The notes beneath the pieces are model-generated. The model did no database searches. It was given only the letters and a program-made list of their open reading frames with translations, and was not told where the DNA came from. A DNA stretch of 13,484 bases from positions 1 through 13,484 of the forward strand of contig JBAXYJ010000054.1 of the NCBI GenBank assembly GCA_041670885.1. Reading direction: 5' to 3'. The translations under genes were made by a program, and so were the position numbers. This document shows, in pieces, positions 11,441 through 13,484 of the stretch. Within the stretch, counting starts at the first letter, position 1. Each line of letters opens with the position of its first letter. Source of the stretch: JAJBWD01 sp041670885. GTDB taxonomy: Bacteria; Bacillota; Clostridia; Clostridiales; Clostridiaceae.

Positions 11441-13484
11441 AAAGCTTCTGGTCACTGATTCCAAGGAATATATTTAAAAACAAGAAAAGAGTTGTATCCA
11501 TAGCAATAAGTATTATACTTTCTATGAGCTTAATTATAGCCTTAAGCGTAATGCTTGATATATATAAAAAAGCCACCTATGAAGGTATGATTAATGATAT
11601 AGGTGGTGTATACGACATACAGTTTTTTACTTCAGATGCAAAAGCTCTGGATGCATTTTCAAAAGATCCTGTTATTAATAAAACATCAATTGGTATAAAT
11701 TTAGGAATTTATGAAATACCAAATACTAAATATACTGTAGAAATTAACGGTTATGAAAAGAATATACCTGAATTTATTAATTTCAAGCTGGTACAGGGCA
11801 GATATCCGGAAAAAGATAATGAAATAGCTGTGGAGGACTGGTTATTGGATAAACTGCCGCAAAAGTATAAATTAGGAGATGAAATCACCTTACCTTCAGT
11901 TTTATCTTATACAAATTCAAAACGCAAACCTGTAAATCTGAATATAGAAAACAAATTTATCTTAGTAGGCACTTTCAAATATACTTGTAATCAAAATGGT
12001 GAAAAAAGTAAAGCAATTGCTTATGTAACCAAAAAATATGCTGAATCCAAGCTTCCACAAGAAGCCAATAAATATTTTGGATATTCCAGCATAAATAATG
12101 AATATTCTTTAAATAAAAGCTTGGAATTATTGACTATGACTGATCAATATCAAAACATATTTATTAATACAAATATTGTGAAAGAATATCTTCCAAAAAG
12201 ATTTAAAATCATTGACTTTATAAGTGCAGTCTTATATCTGATTATAAGTATAGTAGCAGGTATAATAATTTATAATATATTCAATATTTCAATTACTGAA
12301 AGAATTAAGGAATTTGGCATGCTAAGAGCCATAGGAAGCTCTCCGGGGCAAATTAAAATGCTTGTTCTTGGTGAAGGAATAATTTTAGGCTGCATATTCA
12401 TTCCAATAGGCATAATCTTAGGTAATTTTATTATTAAAGCCATGGTTATATTAATCTCCGGTTATAAAGATGTAAGAGGTATAATGTATATCCCCGGTTC
12501 CGGTATAACAGCCTCTGTCATTGTGGGCTTCTTAAGTATTTTAATGGGAACATATTCACCGGCAGGAAGAGCTTCAAAAATATCTCCCGTTGAAGCAATA
12601 AGTTCAAATAACAATTTAAAGCTTACAGGCAGCAGCATAAAGAAAAATTTGCAAAAGAAAAGCTATATGGGAAAGTTATTTGGATTTACGGCAGATATGG
12701 CCTATTTAAATGTTAACAGAAACAAAAAAAGATTTATAACCACAGTAATATCTTTAAGCATAAGTATAATAATGTTCTTAGCTGTAAGCTATTTAATTAA
12801 TTGTGCTGATCCAATTAAAAACCTAAAAAATGAAATGGGCGGAGATTTTGTTATAACTTCAGCCAGTATTTCCCGTAAAGAGGCATTAACAGATAAGGAT
12901 ATTCAGGATATTGAAAATATAAAAGGTATAGGTAAAATCAGCAAGGAAAAAAATGTGCAAACGCTTATGACAGTTCCTGAAGGAAAAGTTACTGATTATG
13001 CTATAAAGTTTCTTAGAAAGAAAAGTTACATGACACCTTACGCAAAACAGCAGTTTGAACAAAAAATTTACACCTTTTATGCAACGGTAAATGGACTTGC
13101 AGAAGAGGATTTTAATTCTATAAAGGGTCAGATAGTTCAGGGAGAAATAGATAAAAATAAAATGGACAAAGAACCTATTGTAATTCTAGCCCAGAATTTA
13201 AATTACACCAGCTATACTAAACTAAATGTAGGAGACAGAATAAAGCTGATACATCCTAATTATGATGAAGATGGAAATTTTATAAATGAAACGGATGAAA
13301 CATTTACCATTGGGGCAATACTGGACAATGATTTTATGTCTTCTGGCATAGATGTAAATAACGTTGTGTTTATGAGTTCTAAAACTGCTGCAAAATATAT
13401 GGAGCTAAATGGCTATCAGAAAATAAAAATAAGTTTAAGTAAAAATGCAAATTATGGTGAAATAGAAAAAATATTAAAAGAAAA
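11437..13484 (+). CDS. FtsX/MacB-type ABC transporter permease, 3' end beyond the window
   Basis: The frame is open for 682 complete codons and is cut by the window edge. A first membrane helix (about 18-40) is followed by a ~220-residue extracellular domain. Three helices follow at about 262-290, 310-340 and 352-376, including the FtsX-family cytoplasmic motif ERIKEFGMLRAIGSSPGQI after the first of them. A second repeat begins with NRNKKR and a helix near 430-450, followed by a second extracellular domain that is still open at the end. This two-FtsX-repeat plan normally gives a protein of about 800-900 residues, so roughly 150-200 residues are missing. The start overlaps the ATPase stop, with GAAGGTG just upstream. 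Confidence 0.93.
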   Translation, partial: MKSFWSLIPRNIFKNKKRVVSIAISIILSMSLIIALSVMLDIYKKATYEGMINDIGGVYDIQFFTSDAKALDAFSKDPVINKTSIGINLGIYEIPNTKYTVEINGYEKNIPEFINFKLVQGRYPEKDNEIAVEDWLLDKLPQKYKLGDEITLPSVLSYTNSKRKPVNLNIENKFILVGTFKYTCNQNGEKSKAIAYVTKKYAESKLPQEANKYFGYSSINNEYSLNKSLELLTMTDQYQNIFINTNIVKEYLPKRFKIIDFISAVLYLIISIVAGIIIYNIFNISITERIKEFGMLRAIGSSPGQIKMLVLGEGIILGCIFIPIGIILGNFIIKAMVILISGYKDVRGIMYIPGSGITASVIVGFLSILMGTYSPAGRASKISPVEAISSNNNLKLTGSSIKKNLQKKSYMGKLFGFTADMAYLNVNRNKKRFITTVISLSISIIMFLAVSYLINCADPIKNLKNEMGGDFVITSASISRKEALTDKDIQDIENIKGIGKISKEKNVQTLMTVPEGKVTDYAIKFLRKKSYMTPYAKQQFEQKIYTFYATVNGLAEEDFNSIKGQIVQGEIDKNKMDKEPIVILAQNLNYTSYTKLNVGDRIKLIHPNYDEDGNFINETDETFTIGAILDNDFMSSGIDVNNVVFMSSKTAAKYMELNGYQKIKISLSKNANYGEIEKILKE

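Overview
The window is low-GC, AT-rich DNA with strong AGGAGG-type ribosome binding sites, many hairpin-plus-U-tract terminators and A/T-ending codons. Together with a sensory-type [FeFe]-hydrogenase, a Rex-type operator and an LrpA/AsnC-type regulator, this points to an anaerobic Firmicute, most likely Clostridium or a close relative. The window opens in the last bases of a 5S rRNA gene followed by tRNA-Asn, which is the end of a ribosomal RNA operon. It looks like ordinary chromosome; I saw no transposase, integrase, phage gene or CRISPR array.

Layout. (1) 1-158: 5S rRNA end, tRNA-Asn(GTT) and a terminator. (2) 139-957, minus: a secreted or lipid-anchored ComEC-like metallo-beta-lactamase-fold protein that converges on the rRNA operon. 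(3) 1117-4377, plus: a tight three-gene operon encoding a thioredoxin-fold [2Fe-2S] protein, an HydS-like [FeFe]-hydrogenase carrying ferredoxin, FeS and PAS domains, and a SpoIIE/PP2C-type phosphatase. Its promoter is overlapped by a near-perfect Rex operator. (4) 4413-5156, plus: a PlsC-type acyltransferase with its own terminator. (5) 5359-8258, plus: the arginine biosynthesis pair argG-argH behind a strong promoter, a pair of ARG-box-like sites and a leader of about 290 nt. The leader holds a 49-codon reading frame with three Arg codons next to a UUCG hairpin. (6) 8247-9006, minus: an Lrp/AsnC regulator followed by a DUF378 membrane protein, convergent with argH and divergent from the next gene. 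(7) 9075-9460, plus: an unrecognised three-helix membrane protein, convergent with (8) 9469-10194, minus: an unrecognised membrane-anchored extracellular protein. (9) 10568 to the end, plus: a consensus promoter, a hairpin-bearing leader with a possible 40-residue ORF, a MacB/LolD-type ABC ATPase and the first 682 codons of a two-repeat FtsX-type permease that runs off the window.

The most notable system is region 3. It combines a hydrogenase-like sensor that keeps its four H-cluster cysteines but has serine at the proton-relay position, a PAS domain, a pseudo-kinase-like dimerisation helix and a dedicated phosphatase, apparently under NADH/NAD+ control through Rex. I infer a redox or H2 sensing module that signals by protein dephosphorylation. 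The second is the argG leader, whose Arg-codon-containing ORF and overlapping hairpin suggest translation-dependent control in addition to an ArgR-type operator.
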